A DNA stretch of 64,000 nt from Diphasiastrum complanatum (GCA_029204225.1 CM055095.1:36667078-36731077); one strand, 5' to 3'; counted from the stretch's first letter, positions 36,241 through 51,800 are shown. Notes: a model not told the origin generated them from the sequence alone. A program made the numbers and translations.

Positions 36241-36530
36241 TTAATCTGGATCCGTGAATGCCTTGATCTTTAGACTGAGCAATGCACAAAATTTGTTGTG
36301 TGCATTAACACAGAGTGCTTTCGTGAAGATGTCTACAACCATGTCCTGCATTCTACAGTACGTTAAGCTCACCTCTCTGTCGAGAACCTTGCCCCTGATG
36401 TAGTGATATCTGATCTCAATGTGCTTACTCCTAGAATGAAATATAGGGTTGGCCGATAAGGCAATAGCATTTTGGTTATCACAAAACTGATACAGATTGA
36501 TGTTTGACAGCAAATTTTTGAACCAAAACG
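36241..36530 (-). pseudogene. E4 RNase H C-terminus
   Basis: The frame encodes YQFCDNQNAIALSANPIF, HSRSKHIEIRYHYIRGKVLD and VVDIFTKALCVNAHNKF, the usual copia RNase H end. It starts at an internal deletion junction near 36530, directly next to pre-integrase sequence. It terminates one to two codons before the polypurine tract. Confidence 0.8.
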
Positions 36531-36535
36531 CTTCC

Positions 36536-37805
36536 TTAATAGATTGAGAAGCTATAATGCCAAAGTAAACCTTTATTTGAATGAATTGAAGTACTGAGAG
36601 CCTGACTAGAGGCAGAAAAGCAATGACTCAACTTATACAAGTATCCATGCCTCTTTCCGAGTGCTAGGATCTTGCATGTCCTATCAACTACTTTACATTG
36701 ATCACATTCGAACTCTACTCTATGTCCTAGATCAGTGATTCTGCTTACAGAGAGCAGATTCGCAGATAACTTTGGTACATACAGGACTTTAGAGAGTAGC
36801 TTAGACTGATCATTTGCAAAGCATAATCTTATAGTGCCTTCACCTTTAATAGCTTGTGTGCTATTGTCACCAAGGTGAACAAATTTTTGAGTACTATAAG
36901 GTGTATAGGACTCGAAACAGCCAATGAGGCTAGTCATGTGCTGATTAACTCCAAAATCCAGGAACCAAGAATTGTCACCAGATGCTCCTTGATGATTGGT
37001 CATGAAGGCATCATGATCCGCTTCTTGAATAGGCAGTGAAGCTTCTACAGCTGCATTTGCCACTTGATTCGACTGCCCTTTGCTGTTGTTCTTCACTTGA
37101 AGTATTCGGCAATCTTGTATTTCATGGTTGTTTCGTTTGCAGTATCTGCAGAACAGTTTCTTCTTTGTCCGCGGATTCGATTGTTCCTTGTGCTGAGCTG
37201 GTTTATGGTCTAGCTTTGATTGCTTTGGGCCTTTCTTCTTCTTCTGCTTTGTCATGCTGTTGTTGGTGTACAAGGCGTGAGAATCAGCCGAGAAACTCGA
37301 GGCTTCGTCCTTCATGTGTCTTCCTGCAACAACATAGTAATGACTCTCGAAAGAGTCAATTCTGGATGAGTCGTGATGATCATCACCCAACTGTCATAAG
37401 AATTTGGCAAGCTTGTAAGCAGTTGCATCACTGCGTCTTGATCGTCTATGATAGAACCGACAATGGCCATTTGTCTTAGCAGGTTCTTTAGTTGATTAAT
37501 GTGATTCTGTAGAGAATCACCATTTGTCATCTTGAGAGAGTAGAATTTCTTCCTGAGATGTAGCTTGGAAGTTATATCTTGCACTTTGTATAGTGTGCTC
37601 AAGATGTCCCAGACTTTTTTTGATGATCCTTCAGCTTCCATCTGGCGATTGTCGCGTCGTCCGCTTCGGGTTTCCCTTCTGCACCTGTAACAACATCGTA
37701 CAATTCTTTTGCCACTGTTACAGTTTTCATCTTAAATTTCCACATATGGTAATTGGCTCCATCAAGTTTGTCCATGATAGGACTAGCTTTCCCTTGGGAA
37801 TCCAT
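36536..37805 (-). pseudogene. E4 gag and protease
   Basis: Gag starts at 37805 (MDSQGKASPIMDKLDGANYH). A deletion of roughly 100 bp near 37620-37635, relative to E2, shifts the frame. Gag then resumes with KKVWDILSTLYKVQD and SLQNHINQLKNLLRQM. A single-knuckle region follows (CRYCKRNNHEIQDC). The protease active site reads WFLDFGVNQHMTS, so the catalytic DSG has become DFG, the same change as E2 protease copy 1. The frame continues through LYVPKLSANLLSVSRI to the pre-integrase GLLWHY. Confidence 0.85.
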
Positions 37806-37949
37806 GTGGAAGAATTAGTCTGAGTGATAGGAGAAACTATCAGTGACTTAAGTATGAAAATCTGATACTAAAAATATAGAACAAGAAAACAATTACTCTA
37901 TCGGCTAGTAGAGTCTTGTACTGTGGAAGCTTATCAAGCTATGAAAATA

Positions 37950-37961
37950 GCTCTGATACCA
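37950..37961 (-). promoter_or_regulatory. Copia E4 primer-binding site
   Basis: The minus strand reads TGGTATCAGAGC and abuts the LTR edge at 37962. Confidence 0.9.
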
Positions 37962-39079
37962 TGTTGGAGAGAGGGAGATGAACGACTTGAGAAAAGTTGT
38001 CGTATGTTAGAAACAAAACCGAACTCGAACAAGAAACAAACGAGAAACGAACTCGAACAAAAAATGTTCGTGCGCAGCGAAACAAGCTATACGACTCTCT
38101 CCGTAAACATGACTACGCCTATCAGAATGAACAAAACGGTAGTGATGGGAATCACAGTCGTTCTTGATTACGTAGCCAAACTTTAATGAGTGAAACTAGA
38201 AGAATGGTTTGTCGCGAATAGTAAGACAAACTATTCATCGCGAATGATTTGCGATCAGCTAGACGGTGCTCAACTGATAAGTGATTCGCGAAAGACAAGA
38301 CTAAATGTTAGTCGTCTATTACCAGAAATAACAACTAGAAAGATCAGACAGAATGAATGATAAGCATAGCAATATTAACATAGATCTGAACACTAAACAA
38401 AGAACTGTATCAGATTAAGTATATCATGTAAACATGTCAATAATGCGGTAGAGCACAAGACAATAGCGGACGAAACCGCATGCCCTATGAAGCTTATACA
38501 ATCTGTAAAGGAATGAAACCTTATTGCTAACAATCAAGAATCAATGCGCAAGGCATCTACTTCATCTCATTCATCAAGTGTTCATCAACTCATTCACTCA
38601 TTAACCTGAAATCACAAATGGTATCCAGTATATACATTATATTACAGGTGTGCAGTTGTGAAAAGTACAGAGTGGATGTGTTGTCTGTAAGAGATCGTGG
38701 GTGGCTGCAGTCGTTGTCCAATCTATTAGCACAGCTGCATGGGGTGAGCGTGAAAAGGGTGCGACGTCAGTCAGTGCTGAAGTGATCGTTGGTGATGACA
38801 ATGCAAAAAGTGCGTCACTCTTACGAGTAGCCTTAGGATTAGATTTACAGGGTGCCTTTGCTTTTAGGGCACCTTTGGCATTCTACAAGATAGTGTCCCC
38901 TTTTCGCCTGTCACCATAACGTGTGTAAAAACACAGTGTCGCGATTCTTTCGCCTTTTCTTCGTCTGTGCGAATTTGCGTGTAAATATGCAGACTGCGCG
39001 ACAACGTTAGTAAATATGCAGCATGAATGGAGGCAGATTAAAATGGGATTTAAGGAGAGTAGAGTGAATAAATCCAACA
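37962..39079 (-). mobile_element. E4 5' LTR, complete
   Basis: An intact 1,118-bp LTR with 7-bp terminal inverted repeats TGTTGGA/TCCAACA. It is the best reference for this family in the window. Near 38851-38877 it has a hairpin-like GGTGCC...GGCACC pair in U3. The ORFs inside it are not genes. Confidence 0.85.
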
Positions 39080-40434
39080 AATATGAACCTAGTTCACAAT
39101 CATACACTGAAATTTAGGATTAGAAATCACTCACAAAGTAAGCTATAAAACATTGTTCTCCCCTCCCCCGAGCCAAGATGACTGATAATATGTCTACTTA
39201 GTCTTATTCTTGTAGCTTCCTTATGCTTGTCATATTTATGGGAGATTTTACTAAACTCACTCGTGAGCAAAGTCCAAGTACTTTTGCTACACGAGCTTGT
39301 GCTTGTCTGATTTATTATTAAATGGCAAGTCACAAGGGTATTTCCTGTGCAATGCCAATATAATATCATCCTTCGTATAAAAAATATTATAAAACTAAAA
39401 TTGTAAAAACTTGAACTGCAAGAAAATTAAACTAATGCAACTAAAACCAATACAATAAATTTAAAGCACAATGTAGAAAGAAAGAACAATATATGACCTA
39501 GATTGTAACTAAAACTCACAAAGCACAAAGCATAAGCACAAGCATAAGAAACAAACAATGGAAGCAATGGAAACAAAAGTGAAATGAAACTGGGATGCCA
39601 AAAAACTAATAGATGTCCAAAGTGATTTTCAAATTGAGCAGCATCGCTAGGCGATAGATATATGTCATTGTAAACATCGTATGACAATGCTTAAATCGTC
39701 CCTATTTCATTAGCGATGTTTGTTGGTAAGTAGCAACATTTTTTTGAAATATAGTGACATTTGTTGGGAAACTAGCAACGTTCCATGATTATTAGTAATC
39801 AAATGGATTATCTATGGCAAACTTATCATCTCCCAATCCACCTACTTGCCTTATATGGTAATCTTGAACCATTTTTATAATGCTATTCCATGCACCGTAA
39901 GGTGGAGATAGGCAATTGACAATATTGCCCATGCCACATAGGAAACATTGTTATGATGCATTATCATTAGTATTGTGGCATAATAGAGGCAATCCATGTA
40001 TATGTGAAACGAGGAGAGAGGCTTTACCATGACAATTTTTCCTCCACCAATAATCAAGATTAGCATGCAATAGATCAAGATGATGTGTCAGATTAAGAGC
40101 CAATTGGTGAAGGTGCAATTGACATAGCGATCACGAACACGTAGTAAATAGAGGTAGAGCAACAAATGACAAAGTCTAAGGTCTTTTCCACCCATACAGC
40201 ATCAGCCTCTCGTCCCTTTGCTCGTCCTCAGACATTGAAGTAGAAAATCCAAGAGTACTTGCAAATCCATCCCTATGAGTCATCACGAGAGCGATGGGAT
40301 CTACATTCAAAACTTCCAAGATCTAGGACAAAGATCTCCATTAACTTCTAGCATTTGGGGATCAACCATAGTGGCGATATGTATGTCTAGAAAAAAATCC
40401 ATCATCAATCTCTAGTTATGTCACTAACCCAAGG
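39080..40434. other. Unassigned stretch with CACTA-like words
   Basis: At 39640-39790 the words GCGATGTTTG, AGCAACATT, AGTGACATT and AGCAACGTT recur, matching in style the repeats at 34140-34530. Nothing else is recognised. Confidence 0.3.
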
Positions 40435-40436
40435 AA

Positions 40437-40790
40437 TTGCACATCAATGCCTTCTATATGCCAATGCTCAAGAGATGGAAATGTACCAAGTGTGGTTCAC
40501 CTCAAGATCAAATCAATTTCCACATTCTTAAGTGGCCCAAGATTCCATCACAATACAAATGGACCACCAACCTGGATTTTGGCAGGCTCTCAACACATTC
40601 CATCAAGAGCGCATCAATCTATTGGACTCTACAATCCAATTGACCACCCATTATTCCAATGACATCAAGTTCATTGCAAGTGTGCCTACAAGGTGGGATG
40701 ATTTCCTCCAAACCATTGTGTTTGATTCGAATATCCCGCTCAAATTCTATGAAATACCAGAGCAATTGCCATTGGCAAGACTTTACTACT
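40437..40790 (+). pseudogene. Unrecognised ORF fragment, possibly transposon gag
   Basis: Two overlapping frames carry protein-like text. The first has the cysteine pair CTKCGSPQDQINFHILKW. The second (40532-40790) reads GFWQALNTFHQERINLLDST, TRWDDFLQTIVFDSN and ends at a stop at about 40790. The amino-acid composition looks coding and a frameshift near 40540 would link the two. I do not recognise the family. It lies just upstream of a copia LTR on the same strand but shows no copia gag motif. Confidence 0.3.
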
Positions 40791-40934
40791 AGACAACAAT
40801 GATCCACAAAAAAAGGAGAGCTACTTCACCACATGGATGACACAACAGTTTCTGGATGATGGCCACCCAAGCTTCATGGCATTCAAATTTGACAAGAGCA
40901 TAACACACCTAACCTACATGGACCAAGTCACAAG

Positions 40935-42347
<1,413 letters not shown>

Positions 42348-42350
42348 GAT

Positions 42351-42362
42351 TGGTATCAGAGC
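42351..42362 (+). promoter_or_regulatory. Copia C primer-binding site
   Basis: TGGTATCAGAGC on the plus strand, complementary to initiator tRNA-Met, 113 bp before the gag ATG. Confidence 0.8.
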
Positions 42363-42474
42363 CACAAGTTTATTGGATTAGTAGAGTCTAGGAATTATAA
42401 CAGAACTTAATATGTTTTTTGTTCTATAGAACTGATGCATTTAGTTTGCGTTTTATTTCTGCTATTCAAATACA

Positions 42475-43983
42475 ATGAAAGGTTCAATCTCAGAAATCCG
42501 CTTGATCAACAAATTCAACGGAGATGACTTCCACACGTGGAAACTCAAAATGAGGATGAACCTGATCGAAAAAGAGTTATGGGGATACGTTAGCGGTTCC
42601 ATAGCCAGACCGGCAGAACCCAAACAACTTCTAGATTGGGAAGCAAAGGATGGCAAGGCTCTTGCCATTGTATCCTTGAACCTGAAGGACACTCAAATCA
42701 CTCATGTATCCAACTGCACCACCTCCAAAGAAGCGTGGGATACACTCACAAGCATCTACGAGACCTCAGATGTTTCCACTCGTCTCTTCTTGAGGAAGAA
42801 GGTATTGACACTCGGAATGAGTAAAGACACCTCCATATGCGACCATCTAAATGAGCTCAACCAATTGGCTGCAATAGGTTCGCCTATCTCAGAAGAAGAC
42901 TCTACCATGTCTCTTCTTGCCAGTCTTCCATCCTCCTATGACAATTAAGTGTTGCTTCTTAGCAATACTCCTACGCTGTCTCTCCAAAAACTAACAACAA
43001 GTTTATTGCAGGAAGAAGTTAGGAGGAAAATCTTGACTACGACAATGAGTACCAAATCCATGGCACTCTACTCAAACAAGCAGCAGTCCAAGAAGAAGAA
43101 AGGCTTCAAGGATAAGAAGACAAAGGCAACCTCAAGCATAATGAAGCAAGAAAGAAGATGAAGCAGCAGCAAGAAGCCAACTCTAACACAATTAGAGGTT
43201 CCCATGATAAAGCACTGATGGTACAAGATCGACCCAGTAGAAATGGCCATCAATGGTATCTCGATTCAGGTGCTTCTCAGCACATGACGCCATGCAAAGA
43301 CCTCTTCACTACACTCACAGCTACATAATCAAAGTACATCTTCTTTGGTGACTCCAGTTCACATCAAGTCAAAGGCCAAGGCTCAATTCGACTACAATTC
43401 TCTAATGGCAATCACTAGGAACCTTATGGTGTACTCTATGTACCCAAGTTAACTAAGAACCTATTGTCTATTAGCAAGATCACAGATCCGGGCTATACAG
43501 CCATGTTCACTGCCAACCGATGTACTATTTTAGATGAGAATTCAAAAGAAATCCTCTTTGCTTCTAGAGAAGAAAATCAGTATATGCTGAGACATGATTT
43601 TTCACTTTTTGTTAGCTGTTCAGATGCTAGTTTATGGCATCAAAGATTAGGTCATCTAAACATGCGTTCAATCTTGTATATGCATCATAACAAAATGGTC
43701 AAGGACATGAATATAAACGCTGTTACTACAACTAATCAATCTGTCTGTGAAAGTCGCTTACTAGGGAAACAATCTAGAACTAGATTTCCAAGAGGGCCAG
43801 CCAAAAGGACGAAGTCCATTTTGTCACTGATACACAATGACTTATGTGGTCCTATTAGCACACCTTCATTAGGACAAGCTCTATATTTTGTTACATTCAT
43901 TGATGACTACTCCCAATTTACCAGAGTCATGTTCATAAAGAACAAGTCAGAAGCATTTAATTACTTCAAGGAATTCAAGCAAT
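42475..43983 (+). pseudogene. Copia C gag, protease, pre-integrase, early integrase
   Basis: Gag begins at 42475 (MKGSISEIRLINKFNGDDFH), with TWKLKMRMNLIEKELWGYV, TSKEAWDTLTSIYE and a stop at 42946-42948 after PSSYDN. Gag text continues past the stop. No zinc knuckle was seen. The protease is preserved (WYLDSGASQHMTP, near 43255-43295), with one stop soon after. LYVPKLTKNLLSISKI and the pre-integrase LWHQRLGHLNMRS follow. The integrase start has HNDLCGP with the first Asp and TFIDDYSQFTRVMF. At 43984 the integrase sequence passes directly into an LTR of the TGTTGGA family. Confidence 0.85.
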
Positions 43984-46082
43984 TGTTGGAGAAAGAGGGT
44001 GTGTCATGTGTGAGAAACAAAAATAGCTCAAAAAGAAAACGAACACAAAAAGAAGCGAACTTGAAACTCGAACGAGAAACGAACTCGAACAAAAAGTGTT
44101 CGTGCATAGTGGAATGAGCTATATTACTCTTTCCCTAAGCATGACTACGCCTATCAGAAATGAACAGAACATTAGTGATAAAAATCACAGTCGTTTTGAT
44201 TACGTAGCCAAACGTTAATAAAACACCAGAAGAATAATTTGTCGCAAACAGCTAGACAAATAATTTGTCGCGAATGATTCGCGAAGAGCTAGACTAATAA
44301 TCAGTCGCGAATTATTCGCGAAAGACAAGACTAAATATTAGTCGTCAACAGATAGACTAATAATAACTCGCTAAGAACAGATTACCTGATTGATCAACAA
44401 GAAAGTCAGACAGAATGAAAATAAGCATAGCAATATTAACACAAATCTGAACGCAGAACAAAGAGTTGGTATCAGATTAAGTATAGCAAAATATACATGT
44501 CAATAATGCGGTAGAGCACAAGACAATAGCAGACGAAACCGTGTGCTCTACAAAGCTAATTCAATATGTAAGAGGAATGAACCTATACTGACAATAAAGA
44601 ATCAATTCACAAGGCATCTACTTCATCTATCTCTGATAAGCTTTTGATGCTATATCTTACACACACACTTGTTCTCTTGATCAATCTGAATACGCAAGTG
44701 GTATTCAATATATATACACGATGTTACAGGTGTGTAGATGAAGAAAGTACAAAATGGATGTGCTGTCTGTAGGAGATCGTGGGTGGCTGCTGTCGTTGTC
44801 AGGTCTGTTAGCACAATCATGATGTCAGCCTTTGCTGAAATGAACATTGGTGAAGATGCGAAAAAAATGCTCACTCAAACAAAATGCCTTAGGGTTTGAT
44901 TTACAGGGTGCCTTTGCTTTTCCTAGGGCACCTTTGGCATTTTGTAAGGCAGTGTCATCTTTTTTGTCTGTCACAAAACACGTGTAAAAACACAGTTTCA
45001 TCTTTTCTTCGCTTGTCAAAATTTACTTGTATTTATGTAGACAGTCACGTTTTATTCGTCTGTCTTATTTTACATGTAAATATGCAGATTGTGCAACAAC
45101 ATGAGTAAAAATACAACATGAATGGAGACAAATTACAATGGAATTTAGGAGAGTAGAGGAGATAAATACAACACCCCCCCTTAATTTGGATCCGTGAATG
45201 CCTTGATCTTTAGAGAACAATGCAAAAAATCTGTTGTGTGCATTAACACTTAATGCTTTCGTGAATATATCTACAATCATGTCCTGCGTTCTGCAATACG
45301 TTATACGGCTAGTAGAGTCTTGTACTATGGAAGCTTATTAGGCTACAAAAATAGCTCTGATACCATGTTGGAGAAAGAGGGTGTGTTGTGTGTGAGAAAC
45401 AAAAATAGCTCGAAAAGAAAACGAACACGAAAAGAAACGAACTCAAACTCGACCGAAAAGTGTTTGTGCGTAGCAGAATGAGCTATATTACTCTTTCCCT
45501 AAGCATGACTGTGCCTATCAGAAACAAACAGAACATTAGTGATAGAAATCATGATCATTTTGATTATGTAGCCAAACGTTAATAAAACACCAGAAGAATA
45601 ATTTGTCATGAACAGCTAGACAAATTATTTGTCGCGAATGATTTGCGAAGAGCTAGACTAATAATTAGTCGCAAATTATTCGTGAAAGGCAAGACTAAAT
45701 ATTAGTCGTCAACAACTAGACTAATTATAACTCGCTAAGAACAGATTACTAGATTGAGCAACTATAAAGTCAGACATAATGAAAATAAGCATAGCAATAT
45801 TGACACAAATCTGAATGCAGAACAAAGAGCTGTTATTAGATTAAGTATAGCAAAATATACATGTCAATAATGCGGTAGAGCACAAGACAATAGCGGATGA
45901 AACCGCGTGCTCTACAAAGCTAATTCAATCTGTAAAAGGAATGAACCTATACTGACAATAAAGAACCAATGCACAAGGCATCTACTTCGTCTATCTCTGA
46001 TAAGCTTCTGATGCTATATCTTACACACACACACTTGTTCTGTTGATCGATCTGAATAAGCAAGTGGTATTATATACACGAT
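43984..46082 (-). mobile_element. Copia E5: two LTRs around a 192-bp core
   Basis: On the minus strand, a 5' LTR (about 46082-45366, truncated at its outer end) is followed by PBS (45365-45354), about 50 bp of leader, and about 120 bp of the pol 3' end. Then come a polypurine tract (complement of 45174-45182, seven Gs) and a complete 3' LTR (45173-43984, 1,190 bp). The internal region is only 192 bp. Gag, protease, integrase and RT are all missing, but every cis-acting replication signal is present. The two LTRs are very similar over the shared part. Confidence 0.8.
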
Positions 46083-46539
46083 ATGCCTTGTGTGATGTTG
46101 AATAGCCATGAAGATGTTTTTGTAGCTTATTGGGTCCAGCTTCTTCCTCAAATCAGACGGTACTTGTGCATAGCAAAGACATCTGAAAACACGTAGGTGT
46201 TTTGAGCTTGGTTTGTAGCCATAGTAGGCTTCAAACAGTGTCTTGGAATCAACTGCTTTAGTGCTAGAGTAATTCTACAGATAGCAGGCCATAGAGATCG
46301 CTTCTGTCCAAAAGGTTTGAGGCAAATGTGCGTTGACTGTCATGGATTGTGTAGCTTCCAACAGTGTGCAGTTCTTCCGTTCAGCTACTCCGTTCTGTTG
46401 TGGAGTATAGCTCGTAGTAAACTAATGGTGCATGCCACATGAAGACAAGTAGTCCTTCATTTCATTTGATAAGTAGTCGCCCCCTGAATTAGACCGTAGG
46501 GCCTTGATCCTCTGACCAGTTTGATTCTCAGCATATTGC
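46083..46539 (-). pseudogene. Copia integrase fragment E6
   Basis: The minus strand reads IKALRSNSGGDYLSNEMKDY, so the second catalytic Asp is Asn. It continues with YTPQQNGVAERKN carrying the Glu, LPQTFWTEAISMACYL and the LRVFRCLCYAQVPSDLRKKL block. At least two stops are present. Both ends are junctions: an LTR of E5 on the left and a plus-oriented LTR on the right. Confidence 0.8.
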
Positions 46540-47869
<1,330 letters not shown>

Positions 47870-48022
47870 ACCACCGAACGGAGTATCAATCTCTTACAAA
47901 AAAACCAGACTTGGACTATTGGCGAATTACCTACCAACAGAAATGTAGTTGATTGTAAATGGATATTCAAGATCAAATACAAAGCGGATGGAATTATCGA
48001 TCTAAAGAAAGCTCAACTTGTT
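47870..48022 (+). pseudogene. Copia RT N-terminal scrap
   Basis: Plus-strand text HRTEYQSLTKKPDL, then in another frame WTIGELPTNRNVVDCKWIFK and IKYKADGIIDLKKAQLV. This is the conserved start of copia RT, about 50 residues, with one frameshift. It ends at about 48022 with no further RT motifs. Confidence 0.7.
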
Positions 48023-48499
48023 GAGACCAAAAAATTTCAAACATGGCATTATGCAAGGAAAGGCCCTCGAGCAGGGCCTTCTCCCATTGATTTGAGTAGG
48101 GAGTCCCAACAGGTTTGGACTTGATAATTGCATTGGTATGCCATGCCAATCAAATATACAAATATGTAGCTCACAATAACTTAGAATAATTGTTCTCACA
48201 TGGCATGAGAGTGATTGATCCTCGACCAACATTGAGAGCAGTTTGCAATTGTATGTGATAGCTTAATTGGAGTTGGGGGTTGACTCCTCACATTAAATTT
48301 TCACTTATCTTCATTCAAAGTAGATGCTGGAGGCTCTTAATTGCAACTTAGGACGTAGGCAAGGCCCCACCCTCATCCAACCATTTAGAAAGTTGGATCC
48401 TCCACCCTTAGTCACAATCATTAATATGATGTTCATTGGATGCCCCGTGTATGAAGGCAAGATAACGAATACACTTGCTCCTTCATGACACTAGTGCCA

Positions 48500-48711
48500 T
48501 TCACAATGAGGTACCAAGACGAGCGTTTCGTATTGTCGGCGCACTGTAGTGCATGCAGGTTGTTTTCCAAAGTGGACGAGCATAAAGGTCAATACATAGT
48601 GGTTGTTTGTCAATATGTGGCCTAGTAGGCGTAGAGTGGTAGCATAGAAGAAATAAGGCGAGCATAGATACCGGGAGTCGAACTCGGGTGGGCAAGCCAC
48701 GAGCCAAGCTA
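48500..48711 (-). mobile_element. Possible tRNA-derived SINE remnant
   Basis: On the minus strand AGCTTGGCTCGTGG (A-box-like, 48697-48710) precedes GAGTTCGACTCCC (B-box-like, 48673-48686), resembling a tRNA-derived pol III promoter. Spacing between the boxes is shorter than in a tRNA or typical SINE, so part is deleted or the match is fortuitous. It ends about 90 bp upstream of the ZOP1 start codon, in opposite orientation. Confidence 0.3.
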
Positions 48712-48803
48712 GAGATCCGTGGATCTATTTTTCTCTTTTTCCTCTTCAGTCTCTACTCGAATTCAATTTTTCTCTTTCTTCGTCGATAGAGGGGGAGCTC
48801 GCA

Positions 48804-51800
48804 ATGACGGAGGTGAGATGTCTTTCCTCCCCTATTCTCATTTACATCGGCTCTAGGAAGTTTGATGTTTGCGAGTTTGGATCGCAAGATTTGATGCTTG
48901 TTTTGGTGTCATAGGTTTCACTTTTCCCGCAGCTTCTTCACCTCATTTGCATCTGCCGATGTCACTTTGGCTTCTTGCTTTTTGACTTTTCTACTGCTCA
49001 GCGGCTGCATTTGTGTGGGTTTAGGTTCAAATTTTAGGAAAGTCTTTCTGTACAAAAATAGGTCAGGGCTTTCAGACATATAATCAATAAGGTGAACTTT
49101 TCCAGTCCATACCTTTTGAACAAGCTGGTGAATTCACATAGATGAAATGTTTTTGGGAAGAAGGGGAAAGTGCTGCATCCAACTTTCTGTAGTTTTTTAA
49201 AAAACTTTTTCTTGAAATATTTGACGTGAATTGTATAAAAGGTGACAGTATGCCACTTTATCAACAATAGACTATTAATATTAAACATTTGCATACTGAG
49301 GGAAATGAAATCGTGAGTTGTTGCAAGTAGTTATCACTCTTAATGCTAGTTGGTTCCTAAACTCATGGATGATATGTGCAGGATAAAGATGAACTTGTGA
49401 AAGACAACTTAATGGCCTACGTTACGAAAACTGTTAATAATTTATAAATCATGACATGGATAAATGAGCTAATTCTTTTCTCTTGAACTTGGATCACCCA
49501 TGCACAGCCAGTAGACACTCCTTGACTCAAGCTCCCAAAACTGTTCTAAGGCCTATAGACTCGTGCTAGCAGGGATTAATCTACCTCCATTTAGTTGGAT
49601 AGAATAATGTAACGGTGACTGTTGTCACTCCAATGTGTTTTTGGTTTATAATGTATCTCTGTTTGTAACTGTTGTCACTCCAACGTGTTTTTGGTTTATA
49701 ATGTATCTCTGTTTGTAATTGATCGGATCAACATAACTCTATGCAATGTTTTTTTCCCTTTTTCCAATTTATCAGACGTTCTTCTCTTAATGCGTTGATT
49801 AATCATTTCTGAGTTCAGAATGGGCTTGGCTAAGTTGGTTAGCTCGGCATCCGAAGTTTCTTTGTTCCCAAAATCAAACCAAGATACATTTCTATGTTCA
49901 GTTAACACTATCTATACTATCGAAATTAATTTCAGCCGTTAGTCTTTTTTCCAAAAAAAAAATTGATTCGGGTCATGGATTGCTGATGTTCCGAAATGCT
50001 CATCATGAAACGTTTTTTTAGTGGATCGCAAGCCGCTGCAACTATGCCTCAAACCAATTTGAGTTTTTGGAGTTGTAGTTTGAACTGAATACTATAGAGA
50101 CTTTCAATTTGGATGCAATGCATGAAGCTAGGGATGATCTCTACTTCTAGTGCTTGTTGGGATCGAAGAGCGAGATATTCTCGATGCTATCAATAAAATA
50201 CATCAAAACGAGCTAAATTATTGGCTGAATTCCAAAGGCAAATTGACCATCTTTGACATAGTTCCATTGCAATGTTTCACGGATCGGCAATTAAAACACC
50301 AAATCGTGATTCGAATTGGCCGGTTTGAATCGAAAAGATCTTTGAATAAGTTGTTTTGAATGAAAGCAATAAGAACGGGTTGGAGGCCGATTCGGATATC
50401 TTTTGAGAGAAAAAAAGAAGTTCAAAGAAGAAAGCTTTATTAATGTCTTTTCCATGCCAAAAGGCATATAAGACAAAGAGGACATATCAAGTCTGTGGTG
50501 CAAGTAGGAGCGTGTAAAACATCTCCGATGACAATACGAAAACATATGAAGTGTAGCTACTAAAGACAACTACCATCTAATAGCTACCAATATCTAATAC
50601 CTCCTAATGACAAAATGTAACTATGATGGTAGTGATGGTATGCATGTATATGCCCATCGTAAAATCATCAATCAAATCCTGTTGCCACGGAAGAATGATG
50701 TAATGGAGACTACAGCTAGAGGTAATGTGTGTTGATGACGTCATCTAGGTGGTCGTCTGTGATGTGTGTGTATTCTCATGTCAGTGATCCTATGAGCAAC
50801 AAGAATATGGGTGGTACGTCGTTTCACGTCTCTGTGCCGGGAGTCATCATCAACCTCGCTATCCTTCGAGTCTGGATCAAGCCGTGACCTCTTGAGAGAG
50901 AAGGGAGTTGTGTCATAGTGACTAGACTGAGCTGGCTGACATAGATCCTGTCGCAGAAGTAACATCTCTTTTATCATGAGTGCAACACAATGTGGATCCT
51001 TGTATGTGTTAGGAATTAATGTTTATTTGATACCCCTTAATGACAATTTGGCCATGTCTGCGTGCTATTTCTAGGGGCCATTCTATTTATAATAAATTCG
51101 TTTCTAATGCTTATGCATGTAGGTGGGCGCATCACAAATAGATTAGGATCTATTTTAGTACTTGGAAGTTCATTTTTAGTTCTTACCATATATAGGTAGT
51201 ATTATCAGTAAATAGCTTTTGCTATTTTGCTATTTACTTTAGGCTCATTAGCTTTTATCAATCATTAGAGAAACTATATAAGAAGACTGGCGCCCCACTA
51301 CAATTATTCCATTCAATTCAATGAGCTAGAGCATTTGCTCAATTCCCCTATGATCTGTTTTCTCTCTATGCTTGGTTCTGTGTGAGTGCTAGTAGGACTA
51401 GTATCTCCATCTAGAATTTGTATCTCAAATTCTGACATGGTATCAGAGCTAAGGTTTGTGAGAGAGAGAGTTTGATTGCATGTTTGCAACCAGATCTGAT
51501 TGGAGGAGCTGTTGAGCTGGACTACTGTTGGAAGCAGTCCGCTGGAATCAAGATTCTGGACTACTGATCGCTGCCTGCCCGCTAGAATTGTAGATTGCTG
51601 AGCTGAAATCGAAAGGTTATTGTTCGCGACAGTTTCTGATAGGTTGATCGCTTCTGGATTGTCGCTATCTATAGATTGATCACAGACTCGACAGATTCGC
51701 GAAAGATTCGAGATTCGCGAAAGCTTCGAGATTCGTGAGATTCTCTTCACAGTTTCGAGATTCGCGACAGATTCTCAGTCTCTGTCAATTAGACTGTTGG

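Larger units (their letters stand above)
36132..39079 (-). mobile_element. Ty1/copia element E4, internally deleted
   Basis: Order on the minus strand: complete 5' LTR 39079-37962 (1,118 bp, TGTTGGA...TCCAACA), PBS 37961-37950, gag from 37805, protease, an abrupt jump at about 36535 to the RNase H end, a polypurine tract (complement of 36234-36242), and a 102-bp remnant of the 3' LTR (36233-36132). Integrase and RT are absent. The 3' LTR is truncated, so target-site duplications cannot be read. Confidence 0.85.
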
